Assembly (NCBI GenBank): GCA_958450365.1
Contig: CAUEEP010000408.1
Span: 67,501 to 131,500, forward strand
Direction: 5' to 3'
Source of the DNA: Mesorhabditis belari
Lineage: Eukaryota > Nematoda > Chromadorea > Rhabditida > Rhabditidae
DNA: 64,000 nt
Below the pieces are notes generated by a model. It was not told the DNA's origin and made no database searches. It saw only the letters and a list, made by a program, of their open reading frames with translations. How positions within the stretch are numbered: the first letter of the stretch is position 1; every line of letters starts with the position of its first letter. Position numbers and translations under genes: made by a program. Positions 45,110 through 56,655 of this stretch are shown here, in pieces.

Positions 45110-46460
45110 CAAAAACAAATGATTTGAAAACGAAAAGAAAAGACGACGCGGCGCTCCCATCGACTCTCTCCAAATGGCGGCGACGTCAATTGGAATGCGA
45201 AGTTGCGCGAAAATTATCTCGACGAAAAAGAAACGACGACCCGACGCTCCCATCGACTGTCTCCAAATGGCGGCGACGTCAATTGGAATGCGACGTTGCG
45301 CGAAAATGAACTCGACAAAAACAAATGATTTGAAAACGAAAAAGAAACGACGACACGATGCTCCCATCGACTACCTCTAAATGGCGGGCGGTGACGTCAA
45401 TTGAAATGCGACGTCCCGCAAAAATTACCTTGACGAAAAACAACTGATTGAAAATGAAAAGAAAAGACGACACGGCGCTCCCATCGACTGTCTCCAAATG
45501 GCGGCGACGTCAATTGGAATGCGACGTTGCGCGAAAATTGGGGTAGGCTACTTTCCGCCATTTTATTTGCGCAACAGGGTCATTTGCGCAACAAGGGTCA
45601 TTTGCGCAACTTTTTTTTGCACAAAAAGGGTCATTTGCGCAACTTGATTTGCGCAACTGGGTCATTTGCGCAACTTTAACACTGTATTAAGCACTCGAAT
45701 TTTTAATCATTATTTTCATTTTTGAGCTTTTTTTTATTGTTTTTTATTTTCTTCTATTTTTTATGAAATCTTCCAATTTTTTGCACTATCTTCCAATATT
45801 TATCTAAATTAGTCCTTTCTAGGAGCTAATAACCATTAGTAAAATATTTTATCGCTTTAACAAAAAAGTGCAACCAATAACAATGAAATTTAGGACAACA
45901 ATAAAAATCAAATTTTTAAAATATAAGTCAAAAGCTGAGAAAGATGTTGCACAAAATCGCAACCGGGCAAGCGACCATTAGAAATAGCAGTAAAACGTTG
46001 CTTTTGTCGAGCCAATACAGTTTTCTTCCATGGGTAGTTTTGTCCAACAGTGAGATTGATAGCCGATGAAAACGGTACTAGAATTTTAAACAACAAACTA
46101 TGAGCAAACAATATAAAAAGGAGGGAACGAACGAGGGGAGAGAGTACTTTAAAAAGTCACTACAAAAACATAGCAAAAAAAAGTTGCGCATAAGTACTTG
46201 CGCAAATTTTTGTGCGGGGTACGGTAGCGCATCCACGCTTTAGAACGCGCACCGCTCTGCTTTTGCGCCAGTCCCTTAAAAACGTCAAAAAAGTTGCGCA
46301 AATGACCCTGTTGCGCAAATAAAATGGCGGAAAGTAGCCTACCCCCGAAAATTAACTCGACAAAAACAAATGATTTGAAAACAAAAAAGAAACAACGACG
46401 CGACGCTCCCATCGACTACCTCTAAATGGCGGTGACGTCAATTGGAATGCGACGTTGCGC
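45110..46460. repeat. ~80-115 bp tandem repeat interrupted by a foldback element
   Basis: Copies of ctcccatcgactgtctccaa plus atggcggcgacgtcaattgg start near 45165, 45247, 45360, 45478 and, beyond the insertion, 46406. They differ by whether gacaaaaacaaatgatttga is included. The foldback at 45540-46345 was inserted inside one copy. Confidence 0.85.
45540..46345. mobile_element. foldback element with 8-bp target duplication
   Basis: An 806-bp insertion with perfect inverted ends of more than 50 bases (ggggtaggctactttccgcc ... ggcggaaagtagcctacccc), followed inward by several ttgcgcaacagggtcat-type iterons. Flanking direct repeats cgaaaatt (45532-45539 and 46346-46353) show an 8-bp target duplication, and the interrupted tandem repeat gives the empty-site sequence. 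AT-rich core without a gene. Confidence 0.9.
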
Positions 46461-46574
46461 GAAAATTAACACTGAAAATTTTCGACAGAAAATCAAATTT
46501 AACATGAAAACATCTTGAAAAACACATTTTTTTTCTCTTTATTTTCAGAAGTTCATTCTCTACTGACTGATTGA

Positions 46575-46640
46575 AAAGTTTCAGTGCACCAGAAAGAATG
46601 CGTTCGCTATTTTCAGCGCTCAAAGCGCACTCAGAAGATT
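46575..46640 (-). repeat. copy of the ~50-bp interspersed repeat
   Basis: cagtgcaccagaaagaatgc then gcgctcaaagcgcactc. The other members are listed in the findings. 46640-47460 has only short gtattcttta and tgaatatctt repeats. Confidence 0.6.
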
Positions 46641-47496
46641 GCAGCTAAAGATTTTTGATCAACAAAGCGCCCAAATTTACTCACCCAACAATAAACCTTT
46701 TTTTGAAACCCTATTTTTTGCAGGTGTTTCCCCCATTCCTCATTGCCTTTTCCTCAATTTCCCTCATTCTTTTCCCGCCTTTGAATGGCCCAAAAGGACG
46801 TGCGACACGCTGAATTGGCTCCACCAATTTGCGAGACAGGAAAAGAGCTGAAGAAATTTGGAGAAGGGGAAAGAAATCGGCAAATTTCTCCTTCACTCAA
46901 AATGAAAATGGATCTCTGACTTCAATTTCTCCGCCTACTCCTTGAAGTTTTCAGCCGTTCAACTGAATAGCTGAAGAAAAGACAATTCTTACTTGGCAGA
47001 ATATCTTTTACTGGATTGAGGAGCTTTTACAGTATTCTTTGGATTCTTTACAGTATTCTTTACTGTATTCTTTACTGTATTCTTTGCAGTATTCTTTTAC
47101 TGTATTATTTTACTTTTACAGTATTCTACTAAATCTCTTTAATCCTTGCTTAACTGAATATCTTTATTCTAACAGAAACTAGCCACTAATCAGCCATTTG
47201 AGCCATTGATCAGCCATTTGAGCCATCGATCAGCTATTTCAGTCTTTTACAGTACTCCATTCACTGAATATCTTCAATATTCAATAACTGAATATCTTCA
47301 ATTCGGCTGTGTTTATTCGGTGAATAGCCTTTGGTCATTCCCGTCGTCTCATTCCAGTCATTCAACTAAATACCTCAAAAAGCTATTCATTTCGGAAGCA
47401 ATACCCTTCAGGGTAAAGCTATTTCTTAACTGAATATCTATTTTCTATTTCCTTATGTCACCAGCTTATTCGTAAATCCTGGCTCCTGACACGTTT

Positions 47497-47554
47497 ATGT
47501 CCTCAACCTCTCCTTTTCCGTCGCGAGCCGTCCCAAGACGTGTCTGGGTACTAT
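47497..47554 (+). CDS. alternative first exon (c) of the multi-promoter gene
   Basis: ATG 33 bases after a CACCAG acceptor (47463-47464) starts MSSTSPFPSRAVPRRVWVL and ends in phase 1 at GTGAGT. A longer open frame in another phase (LIRKSWLLTRLCPQ...) ends in phase 0 and would not join the exon at 56030. The phase-1 reading with its own ATG is therefore preferred. Confidence 0.45.
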
Positions 47555-47574
47555 GTGAGTTGAAAAACTGATTA

Positions 47575-47805
47575 CTGATTGACTCTAGATGACTCTAGAT
47601 GTCTCTAGATGACTCTAGATTGACTCTAGATTGACTCTAGATGACTCTAGATTGACTCTAGATGATTCTAGATTGACTCTAGATGACTCTAGATAACTCT
47701 AGACGACTCTAGATGACTCTAGATTGACTAGATGACTCTAAATGACTCTAGCTGACTCTAGATTGACTAGATGACTCTAAATGACTCTAGATTGACTAAA
47801 GGAAA
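47575..47805. repeat. 11/12-bp minisatellite
   Basis: About 19 copies of gactctagat / gactctagatt right behind exon c. Confidence 0.9.
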
Positions 47806-48654
47806 AGATTGATATTGATATTGATATGACAAACGATTATACTTACTGTAAATACTTTAATAGAAGCTCTATAGGAGCTATAGACTGACAAATAAACAGC
47901 TCTCAGTTAGGAAAACAATTCAAAAATTGATCTAATATTCAATGCTGATGTTAAACACTCTAAAGATACGATAAACAATCGTTGGATTGTTTATCGTATC
48001 TTTATCGTATGTTTATCGTATCTCCGCCCACTCCTTGAAGTTTTTAGCCGTTCGTTTACAGTCATTTAAACATCGAATGACTAAACTTGGTGTAAAAGTA
48101 CGTATATATAAGTACGTATAAGTACGAAAACTGAAGAATTCTCAATCTACTTGCTTTTCGCGTTTTTTTTGAAAATTTTTCTTTCAAATCTTCCTAAGCC
48201 AATTAGCAAGATGAACAAAAAGAGTAAAAAAGTGTAAAAAGAAACCTTTCGCCTTTCAAGAATCAAAGTTAATCCCTTTTCTTTTAATGATTTTCATTTT
48301 TTTTGCCATTTAGTTTACTCAATTTCCTCTTAAAACTGTTCCTTTCGGTTTTCTCATTGTCATTGCCGGAAATTGCACACAAATCTTTTGCAAAACGAAG
48401 CTCAGATTTCTTCCCCATTCGGTTTTTAGTGAATAAGATTTCTGAAGATTCGCCAAATAGTCTAAAATTCCAAAATTCCAAAGAAGTAAAGAAATTGACA
48501 AGAAAAAGTGGGCAAGTAAAAGAAATAAAAGAGAAATTTTGATCTAAATTGGGATCTTCTATTGGAGAAAGCTCATTGGAATCAATACGGAATTGGAATA
48601 TGTTTAACAGATAGGAAATTCATTAAAAACCCTTCTCTGTATTGGCTAAGGTCA

Positions 48655-48952
48655 ATCAATGGTCCAATTGGCAATGGTCCAATTGGCAATGGTCCATCCA
48701 ATTGGCAATGGTCCATCCAATTGGCAATGATCCATCCAATTGGCAATGATCCATCCAATTGGCAATGATCCATCCAATTGGCAATGATCCATCCAATTGG
48801 CAATGATCCATCCAATTGGCAATGATCCATCCAATTGGCAATGATCCATCCAATTGGCAATGATCCATCCAATTGGCAATGATCCATCCAATTGGCAATG
48901 ATCCATCCAATTGGCAATGATCCATCCAATTGGCAATGATCCAATTGGTTCA
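48655..48952. repeat. 19-bp minisatellite
   Basis: About 14 copies of ccaattggcaatgatccat. CCAATTGG is self-complementary. A solitary copy with flanking sequence recurs at 49640-49695, where tttcccaagataaagaatat also matches 48960, so a larger block was duplicated (also 49012-49145 versus 49935-50045). Confidence 0.9.
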
Positions 48953-49209
48953 TTATCTCTTTCCCAAGATAAAGAATATGTTGCAAGAATTCATCATTCA
49001 TTCATCCTTTCTAATACAAATATATCTTTGAATTCTTTGCTCAAGATTGATTCTTTACCTATTTTATCCTCTTTTCCTTTGTAAATGTGCTCTATTGTAA
49101 ATGTGCTCTATATTTAACAGATAGGAAATTCATTAAAACCCTTCTCTGTATGGCTAAGGTCAAAGCAAAGCAAAGTATTCTGGTTTCCTTGGTCAAAGCA
49201 AAGCAAAGC

Positions 49210-49370
49210 AAAGGTACAGATTTGGTTCCATTGGTACAAATTTGTTTCCTTTTCTCTACAGATTTGGTTCCTTTTCGCTTCTCCACGGATTTGGTTCCTT
49301 TTCTCTACAGATTTCGTTCCACTTTGGTACCGATTTGGTTGCATTTTGGTACAGATTCTAATTCCGTTGG
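49210..49370. repeat. irregular TTTGGTTCC repeats
   Basis: About seven units of cagatttggttccttttctc. The same ttggttcctt theme is seen at 19240-19650. Confidence 0.75.
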
Positions 49371-49719
49371 TATAGCTTTAGAAAAGGTCAACCATGAGGT
49401 TAGAGTTCTGCAGGCTTAGGCTTAAATGAAATAGATAAAAGTATCGTTATTCATTCAACATTTAAAAGTATCTTCATTCAACATTACGTTCTTTTCTTTT
49501 TTCTTTTCTTCCTTTTGTCCACTTCTTTTGTCACCTAAAATCGCTTTGCTCATGTTTTGCTCATCAATTTCTTTGCTTACCTTAATAATTCTTGCAGCTC
49601 TTTGTTCAGGTAACAAAAAGAATCTCCCCGAATTAATCAATGCCAATTGGCAATGATCCAATTGGTCCATTTCCTCTTTCCCAAGATAAAGAATATTTTG
49701 CAAGGAATTAAATAGGAAC

Positions 49720-49925
49720 TATAAAGGAGCTTTAAAGGAACTTTAAAGGAGCTAGAAAGGAGTGTTAAAGGAGCTTTAAAGGAACTTTAAAGGAGCTAGA
49801 AAGGAGCCTTAAAGGAGCTTTAAAGGAGCTTTAAAAGAGCTTTAAAGGAGCTTGAAAGGAGCTTTAAAGGAGCTTTAAAGGAGCTTGAAAGGAGCTTTAA
49901 AGGAGCTTGAAAGGAGCTTTAAAGG
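49720..49925. repeat. 10-bp minisatellite
   Basis: About 20 copies of aaaggagctt / taaaggaact. Confidence 0.9.
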
Positions 49926-50424
49926 ATTCATTCATCCTTTCTAATACAAATATATCTTTGAATTCTTTGCTTAAGATTGATTCTTTGCTCAAGATTGATT
50001 CTTTACCTATTCTATCCCCTTTTCCCTTGTAAATGTGCTATATTTGGGTGTTTTATGTATAAAATTGAAGGCCAAAGGGGTTCTTTTATGAGAAAATTCC
50101 CTTTTCTAGCATATTCTCTCAGAAATTCGCGGCTTTATTCTCTTTCTTTTAGACAATGATTTATTTTGTCTCATGAAAGTAATTCTTTTTACAGAATGCT
50201 AAAAAACAATCTGTTTCACTGCTCATTCTATTGATCAGCTTTGTTTTTTTCATTTTTTAACAGACTGATCAATAGAGATCAATCAATTATGAATCCTTAA
50301 AATTTAAATTCTAATTTCAAAGAATGTACAAGTAAAATTAGGTACTCCGAAAAATGACTTAATTCTTAATGATTTTCAATAGCAAAATTATTAAACAACA
50401 ATCAAAATAGCACCGTTAGAATTG

Positions 50425-50705
50425 CATTTTTGTACTAATACATTTTTTGCCAACGAGTAGCCAGTTTCTCGATCCCTGAAGCAAAAAAGTCTGAGTGTCT
50501 AGAGGCGATGAAGTCTTTGATAGCATTTTTCAACTTTGACTTTGAAAGTCGTGTCCTCTTGTCATCAAGATCCTCGTCTCCTTCCCGAAATCGTTTGAAC
50601 CAAACTTGAGCGGTCCTAACAGAAGTAGCCTCATGACCAAATGCACAATTGATGTTTTCGCAACCTTTGCACTCTGTCCAAGCTTTAACTCATCCAAACA
50701 CTCAT
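50425..50705 (-). pseudogene. mariner transposase with the catalytic core deleted
   Basis: Read on the minus strand from about 50705. The N-terminal mariner HTH region is present (EFKLGQSAKVAKTSIV, then after a frame change RTAQVWFKRFREGDEDLDDK), then SKLKNAIKDFIASRHSDFF, directly continued by ASGIEKLATRWQKMY, the typical mariner C-terminus. The whole DDD catalytic region, normally about 200 residues, is missing. This is an internal-deletion derivative. Terminal inverted repeats were not identified. Flanking sequence at 50710-50770 has four cgtcccgtgctccgtctaac units. Confidence 0.75.
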
Positions 50706-51239
50706 CCCGTGCTCCCGTCTAACGTCCCGTGCCCTGTCTAACATCCCGTGCTCCGTCTAGCGTCCCGTGCTCCGCGCTGATTTATGCTACAATGTGCGCT
50801 TTAGTGTTAAAAGATAGCGCTTGAAATCTAGTATTAATATATTCTTTTGCTACCAAAATATAGTTGGGAAAAAGCTAGAAACAGGAAAAAATCTATGATT
50901 GGATTGGATTGGATTGGAAATTTACGCTAATTGATTTTGGCAAATTTACTCTTACTGGAAACTGGAATTTACTGGAAAATTTATCAAATAATCTTCAGTT
51001 TACCAACAAAAATCCACTAAAAAAGTCAATTTTAAAAGAAAAATCATTGCAAAAACCTCTTGAAAAATGGCCAGATCAAAATCAAACAAAAAAAAGCGCA
51101 AAAATTTTCCTTTGGGACAGCTGGCTTCATTTTTTCAGCTTTACCCTTTTCCCCAGCTCATTTTTTTTCACGATTGATCTCAGGGCCCAATCTATTAACC
51201 CAATCCAATCGAACACCAGAAAATTCTCCAATGTTTTCT

Positions 51240-51345
51240 TGAACCTAAAGAATTGCTGATCTTGAATTCTTTGAGCTTGAATTCTTTGAGCTCTTCTTTG
51301 AGCTGGAATTCTTTGAGCTCTTTGAGCTCTTCTTTGAGCTTGAAT
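51240..51345. repeat. TGAATTCTTTGAGCT repeats
   Basis: About seven irregular units just upstream of exon d. Confidence 0.85.
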
Positions 51346-51352
51346 TTTCTAT

Positions 51353-51440
51353 ATGACCCACACGGTGAACTATTGCGTTTTACGGCCTGGCTCGATGCGG
51401 AAAAAGAAAAGATTCAGTTCGAACGATGAGGCGAGCACAG
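51353..51440 (+). CDS. alternative first exon (d) of the multi-promoter gene
   Basis: MTHTVNYCVLRPGSMRKKKR then FSSNDEAST, ending in phase 1 at GTTAAA. It is distinctly less AT-rich than the surroundings. There is no strong acceptor just upstream (nearest ctttgag at about 51340), so it may be a true transcription start. It joins in frame to the exon at 56030. Confidence 0.45.
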
Positions 51441-51654
51441 GTTAAAGAAATTTCACATTGTAGCTAGTCGAATTTATTTCACTTTTTAAAACCCAGTGAT
51501 CAATTTGAATTGTTGACTAGGGTGTCAACAAGAGAACCAACAAGAGAACCAACAATTTCCATGTGTAATCCTAGTGTAATGACTTTTTTTTTGGATTACG
51601 GGGTTGTGCAGAAAACATCTATTTTCTACGAGTCAAAATAGTGAGTCAAAGATT

Positions 51655-51965
51655 ATTTTACTCGAGTAATCACTTACTTGCGAGGAACACAATCTAGTAG
51701 TAAAGGCTAGTAGTAAAGGCTGTAAAGGCTAGTGTAGCCTAGCACGCTGGCAGAGTTGTGCTTTATAATTGATCTGGCAGAGTTGTGCTTTATAATTGAA
51801 TTAAATTCAGAGCAAAGCCAGAAAAAGTCGGATAATTTTGTTGAAAATGTCAAACTCAGTTAGTAAAAAAATTACTCATGCAAATTTACTCGAGTAATTA
51901 CTTACTTACGAGGAACACAATCTAGTAGTAAAGGCTAGTAGTAAAGGCTGTAAAGACTAGTGCCT
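51655..51965. repeat. direct duplication
   Basis: 51656-51735 and 51890-51965 share ctcgagtaatcacttacttg, the sequence gaggaacacaatctagtagt, and aaaggctagtagtaaaggct. A 35-base block (gctggcagagttgtgcttta) is also doubled within the first copy. Confidence 0.8.
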
Positions 51966-52004
51966 AGCACGCTTCCACTTTGCCACAAGCTCACATTTGG
52001 AAAA

Positions 52005-52245
52005 CGATAAAGAAAGTTTTTAAAGCTTTTAAAGCTTTTAAATATAGCTTTTAAAGCTTTTAAATATAGCTTTTAAAGCTCTTAAATATAGCTTTTAAAA
52101 CCCCATACCTAGGTTACCCCATACCTAGGTTACCCCATACCTAGGATACCCCATACCTAGGTTACCCCATACCTAGGTTACCCCATACCTAGGATACCCC
52201 ATACCTAGGTTACCCCATACCTAGGTTACCCCATACCTAGCTATG
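52005..52245. repeat. TTTTAAAGC array and 16-bp minisatellite
   Basis: First agcttttaaatat units, then about nine copies of taccccatacctaggt. CCTAGG is self-complementary. Beyond the array, 52375-52400 has a degenerate copy. Confidence 0.9.
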
Positions 52246-52924
52246 GGGTAACTTCACCTTTCAGTACTGAACCCTTACTGAATCTTCAGTAAGAAATATA
52301 GAATCTTTTTGTAAACTTACCGATAAAAACATAGAGAAAATTAGTGTCAAAGTTGAGAGAACTGTATCTAGGAATAGGGTATCGGGTATGGGGTATCGCT
52401 TAAACATTGCTTTTAAAAGCTTTTAAACATAGCTTTTAATAGCTTTTAAACATCGGCCATTTTGGTCAATATTTCTATGCCAAATATCTCACGCTACAGA
52501 ATCTCAAAACTAAAACCAGATTCGGAGTCAGCTTAAAAAGTTCTATCACTGGTTTCATTTTCAAAAACCACTTTTACCTGATGGCTTTCCCTTGTAAGTT
52601 ATCGATTTTTTTTTTCGTTTATAAAAACGATTTTGTCTTATTCGATGTCTAAAAACGATCTTTTCTTCATCTTGGCTCAAATTCAGAAAATGACCAAAGG
52701 TTCTCACCTCTTTTTCCCCCTTTTTCATCATTTGAAATCCGATCCATTTCAGTTCAATTCTTGTGTCGATTTGAGGATCTTCAAACAGAAAAAAATAGAG
52801 AAATCCATTCGATTTCTTCCCACACATTTCATCGAAAAAAAAAATAGAAATTAGGGATCAAATTTAAGCTTATTTTGATATGAATAACGAATCGTTTACT
52901 GTAGATTCTTTTTGAGAAAGTGCA

Positions 52925-53050
52925 AGACATCTGGCAAACCGTCTGGCAAACTGTCTGGCAAACCGTCTAGCAAACCGTCTAGCAAACCGTCTAGCAAACT
53001 GTCTAGCAAACCGTCTAGCAAACCATCTAGCAAACCGTCTGGCAAAGCTA
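52925..53050. repeat. 12-bp minisatellite
   Basis: About ten copies of gtctagcaaacc / gtctggcaaacc. Confidence 0.9.
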
Positions 53051-53714
53051 ATCGTTTTTTTGGCTTATTTACCCAACTGAGAAAATATCAGAATGATTTT
53101 TACTAAAAAAAATTGTTAATCAAGGATCTAATATCCCATTTTCTTGATCTCAACCCAGAAAAAAAAAGATTGATTCGAATTTTTTCGCAAAAGCGAATCA
53201 GGTGTTCGTTCTTGAGAAAGACAAAGAGATTGATTGGGAGCTGATCGAAAAGATTGGGAAAAGAAAGGAAAGCAATGATTAGAAAAATCGAAGATTGAAG
53301 ATTTCTGCTTCAAGCTGCTGGGTAACTAAATCAGAGCATTTTCTAGTCCTTTCGGTTTACCAGAAGAGAAATGTAACAGATTTGAACACAAAGGACTTCA
53401 GCCTTAGCGTTTAGAATGTAAAAAAAGTAAAAAATTAATTAAGGCTTTTGGGGAAATCTGCTTGTAACTGCTGTAAACTTGTAGCTCGTGGGATTTTTGT
53501 GATCTAAATTGATCTAAACTTAAGCTGGAAAAGAAGAATTTTCTTCAAAAATCTCTAAAATTTTAACGAAAAGCTGCACTCATTTTTTAACGAGTAATTT
53601 CTTGGAGTCTACTTGTAAATAATAGAACAAAATGTTCATGAATTCGTGGTTTTGTTTTGAAGAAATTCTAGTCAAACTTTTTATGAGAACTTTCTTTCCA
53701 ACTTAATAGCTCAT

Positions 53715-53938
53715 CAATCCAGCTCCAGCTCCAGCTCCAGCTCATCAATGATCTCCACCTCCAGCTCATCAATGATCTCCAGCTCCAGCTCCAGCTCATC
53801 AATGATCTCCACCTCCAGCTCATCAATGATCTCCAGCTCCAGCTCATCAATGATCTCCAGCTCCAGCTCATCAATGATCTCCAGCTCCAGCTCATCAATG
53901 ATCTCCAGCTCCAGCTCCAGCTCATCTCCAGCTCTTTA
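53715..53938. repeat. 24-bp minisatellite
   Basis: About eight copies of catcaatgatctccagctcc plus agct, with extra ctccag steps. Confidence 0.95.
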
Positions 53939-53939
53939 A

Positions 53940-55320
53940 AAAATGCTCAAACCTCCACAAAATAAAACCCATCAAAAGATAGCAGAAAGTGATGGTGGCA
54001 ACGAGGCAACGAAATTCGCGTAAACGATGATCACCGTGTACACAAAACTTGGCACAACCGGCTTAAATGCTAATGAGGTGCCGTTTTCCTAAACTTTTGT
54101 CTAATCACTTCTTTCTGATATCACAGACGATTCCTAGTTGATTATAGGCGCCGACTTGAACAAAAATGAAAATTTTCTAAACTACTACATTTACTGAGTA
54201 AAAATCTTAGAAGATTAAGAAGAGCAGGTGCAATTTTTGCAGAAATATTATTAAACAGTCGCTTCTTTTTTACAATAGTCGATTCATGTTTTGAAATTTG
54301 GAATTATTTCCATTGTTTTTGCATTTATTGCTTTGTATGTACTTTGTAATGTACTTTGTAATGTACTTTGTGCCCAAATCTGTAAACGCGTGCCATTCAG
54401 CGCACTGGAAACTCAATTTTCACTTAATTTTCTTCAAATTAAATCATAAATTGTGAAATCCGGTGATTTCATGTTATTTTTCTATAGACCTTCGACTTGA
54501 ATGCTATTTTTTTTCCAATTTTCTTGGCCTTGGTCTCTTTTTTTTTCTTTTAGCTTCTTGGAATCGAACACACCACTAATTGACTTCGAGAAAGGATCCA
54601 ATACTCTTTTTTTTTCTCTTTAAAACCAAACACCTACACGTAGTTGTTTCCCCAATTGAGGCAATTTCCCTATTTTTCTCCTTAAATGCTCTCAAAACGA
54701 TCTAATCGATGGCCTTTGTTGATGCCAGGTTTGAAATCTTTTGGTAGAACAAGTTTGGTGTGCTTTGTGCAGCTAAACGCACTCTCTCTCTCTCTCTGGT
54801 GGACTCGATTGGGTAATTAAACCGCTTTACAAGCCTGTCAAAGCGTTTAGTATGTCAAATCGCTCACGTTTACGCTTCAGGGAACATAGTTGTTGGCAAA
54901 AAAACCTAATAGAAAAAAATCTTATTTTACAGCTTGAAAGGTGTAATTGTTCATCTCAAAATTCTTTCACTTTAACTAAAATTTAACGATCGATTCGAAC
55001 GAACGAACGAACGATAATAAAACCAAAATTCCCGCGGTTCGAGTACGGGTTGGCAACTTTCCAACGATAAATTCTAAAATACACCTAACCTACCGTACTC
55101 GAGACAGCGTCTCCCTTCCTCCCCCCGAAATTCCATTGCTGTAAAATTCTTGCTTTTCGAATCGTCGCAAGCAAATCGTTGCCCTGCTTGGCGCTTGCAC
55201 TGTGCCTTCTGCGCTTATATGTTCCCCTTTCTCTATCCTGTTCTGTTTATTGTTTAAAATTCTGTTTATTGTTTAAATTCCCCTCCTTTTCTTATTGTTC
55301 CCACCACTCCTTTCGTGTTT
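53940..55320. other. AT-rich stretch without a gene
   Basis: Contains a copy of the ~50-bp repeat at 54340-54410, a CT microsatellite (54783-54797), (cgaa)n near 55000 and a B-box-like gcggttcgagtacgggt at 55037. No coding exon supported. Confidence 0.4.
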
Positions 55321-55324
55321 CTGG

Positions 55325-55725
55325 GGGTGGGACAAATGCGACCTTCTTTTGCGCACCTGGACATTTGCGCACCTTTTTTTTTGCTGGAAAAGGCCTTAGG
55401 AAAGGTCGTAGAGCTTTAAAAATGTTTTCATATAGGGGAATCGTATGCGTAGATTCCGAATTTCGACAAATCAGACCTCGCTGACACGTCAAATTTGGAC
55501 TAAAAGGCAAAAACTACGCAACTTAACGCTTTTCCGCAGTTTTCGCCTTTTAGCCCAAATTTGACGTGTCGGCGAGGTCTGATTTGTCGAAATTCGGAAT
55601 CTACGCATACGATTCCCTTATATGGAAATATTTTCGAAGCTCTACGGCCTTGCCTAAAGCCTTTTCCAGCAAAAAAGGTGCGCAAATGTCCGGGTGCGCA
55701 AAAAAAGCTAGCATTTGTCCCACCC
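55325..55725. mobile_element. near-perfect 400-bp foldback element
   Basis: Almost the whole element is an inverted repeat (arms of about 185 bases). The ends are gggtgggacaaatgc / gcatttgtcccaccc, with internal cgcacctggacatttgcgca at the left and its inverse at the right. It belongs to the same iteron family as 38524 and 45540. Another copy begins at 63985 (gggtgggacaaaggtg) at the window edge. Confidence 0.85.
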
Positions 55726-56029
55726 TTGTAAAAATTGTTAAAGTTTTAGAGTTTTTGTACTTTTCTCAGTTCTTTCTTTCTTCTTAGTCTTATTTACACT
55801 TATTTGACCCATGTCTTTCATCGATAAAGATTAAAAAACTAAATATCTTTTCTCGATAAACGCCAGTCAATCTAACCCCAGCCCCGAATCGTCTTGTTCT
55901 TCTCATTTTGAAAATTATTTAGAATTGGTGTTTCTGGGTTAAAAGATTTAGCAGTTTGGATAAGATTTTGACCTAGAATTTTGAAAACGATTTGCATTTT
56001 TGGAGCCGTAACATGTTACTCATTTCTAG

Positions 56030-56157
56030 GTCGCGAGGACCGTGCTCAGATGTGGTCAACGGGTGGCACGGCTTTTCACACATCATTCGACGAGCGTCCT
56101 TCAGCACATGGATCGCATCTCTCCATTTACAACTCATGCACGAATCTCGATGAACAG
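56030..56157 (+). CDS. shared exon of the multi-promoter gene
   Basis: Acceptor TTTCTAG, then a 43-residue segment in phase 1 (REDRAQMWSTGGTAFHTSFD, later SHLSIYNSCTNLDEQ), ending in phase 0 at GTGAGT. It is in frame with all four upstream candidate first-exon groups. Codon use and composition are gene-like and clearly different from the flanks. The Ser/Thr/His-rich sequence has no domain I recognise. The remaining exons must lie beyond 59 kb or outside the window, because no stop or further strong exon follows soon. Confidence 0.65.
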
Positions 56158-56446
56158 GTGAGTCAAAGTTTGGTATTAGATTGGCAATAAATCTTGACAA
56201 TTTTTCTCAAATTTTTGTTTCCATGGAAAAGCATTCTTTACCAAATTTCTTGTCAAATTTGCTGCGTCAAAACTATCAAAAAGATCATTTCTCTGCAAAA
56301 TGCCTTTTAAGAGAAAGCTCAAAGCTCACCTTAATTCAGTAAAAAGGCCTTTTGTAAATTTTACTCATTTTAATACTCAATTACTCATTTTAAAGAAAAT
56401 GACTGAACGGATTGTTTTCAATTTTTACAGACTTATGTAACCAAAT

Positions 56447-56655
56447 GAGCTCTATCTTTTTAGCACCAAAATGGCACCAAAATAGCACTAAAATAGAGCG
56501 CTAAAATAGGTTTGTATTGAGCTCTATCTTTTTAGCACCAAAATAGCACCAAAATAGCACTAAAATAGAGAGCTAAAATAGGTTTGTATTGAGCTCTATC
56601 TTTTTAGCACCAAAATAGCACCAAAATAGCGCTAAAATAGGTTTGTATTGAATTG
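56447..56655. repeat. 72-bp tandem repeat
   Basis: Three copies of gagctctatctttttagcac ... taaaataggtttgtatt, the third shortened. Confidence 0.9.

Noticed and set aside
47465..47554. Phase-0 reading of exon c (LIRKSWLLTRLCPQ...)
   Set aside because: Open, but it ends in phase 0 and has no start. The overlapping reading with its own ATG ends in phase 1 and fits the shared downstream exon.
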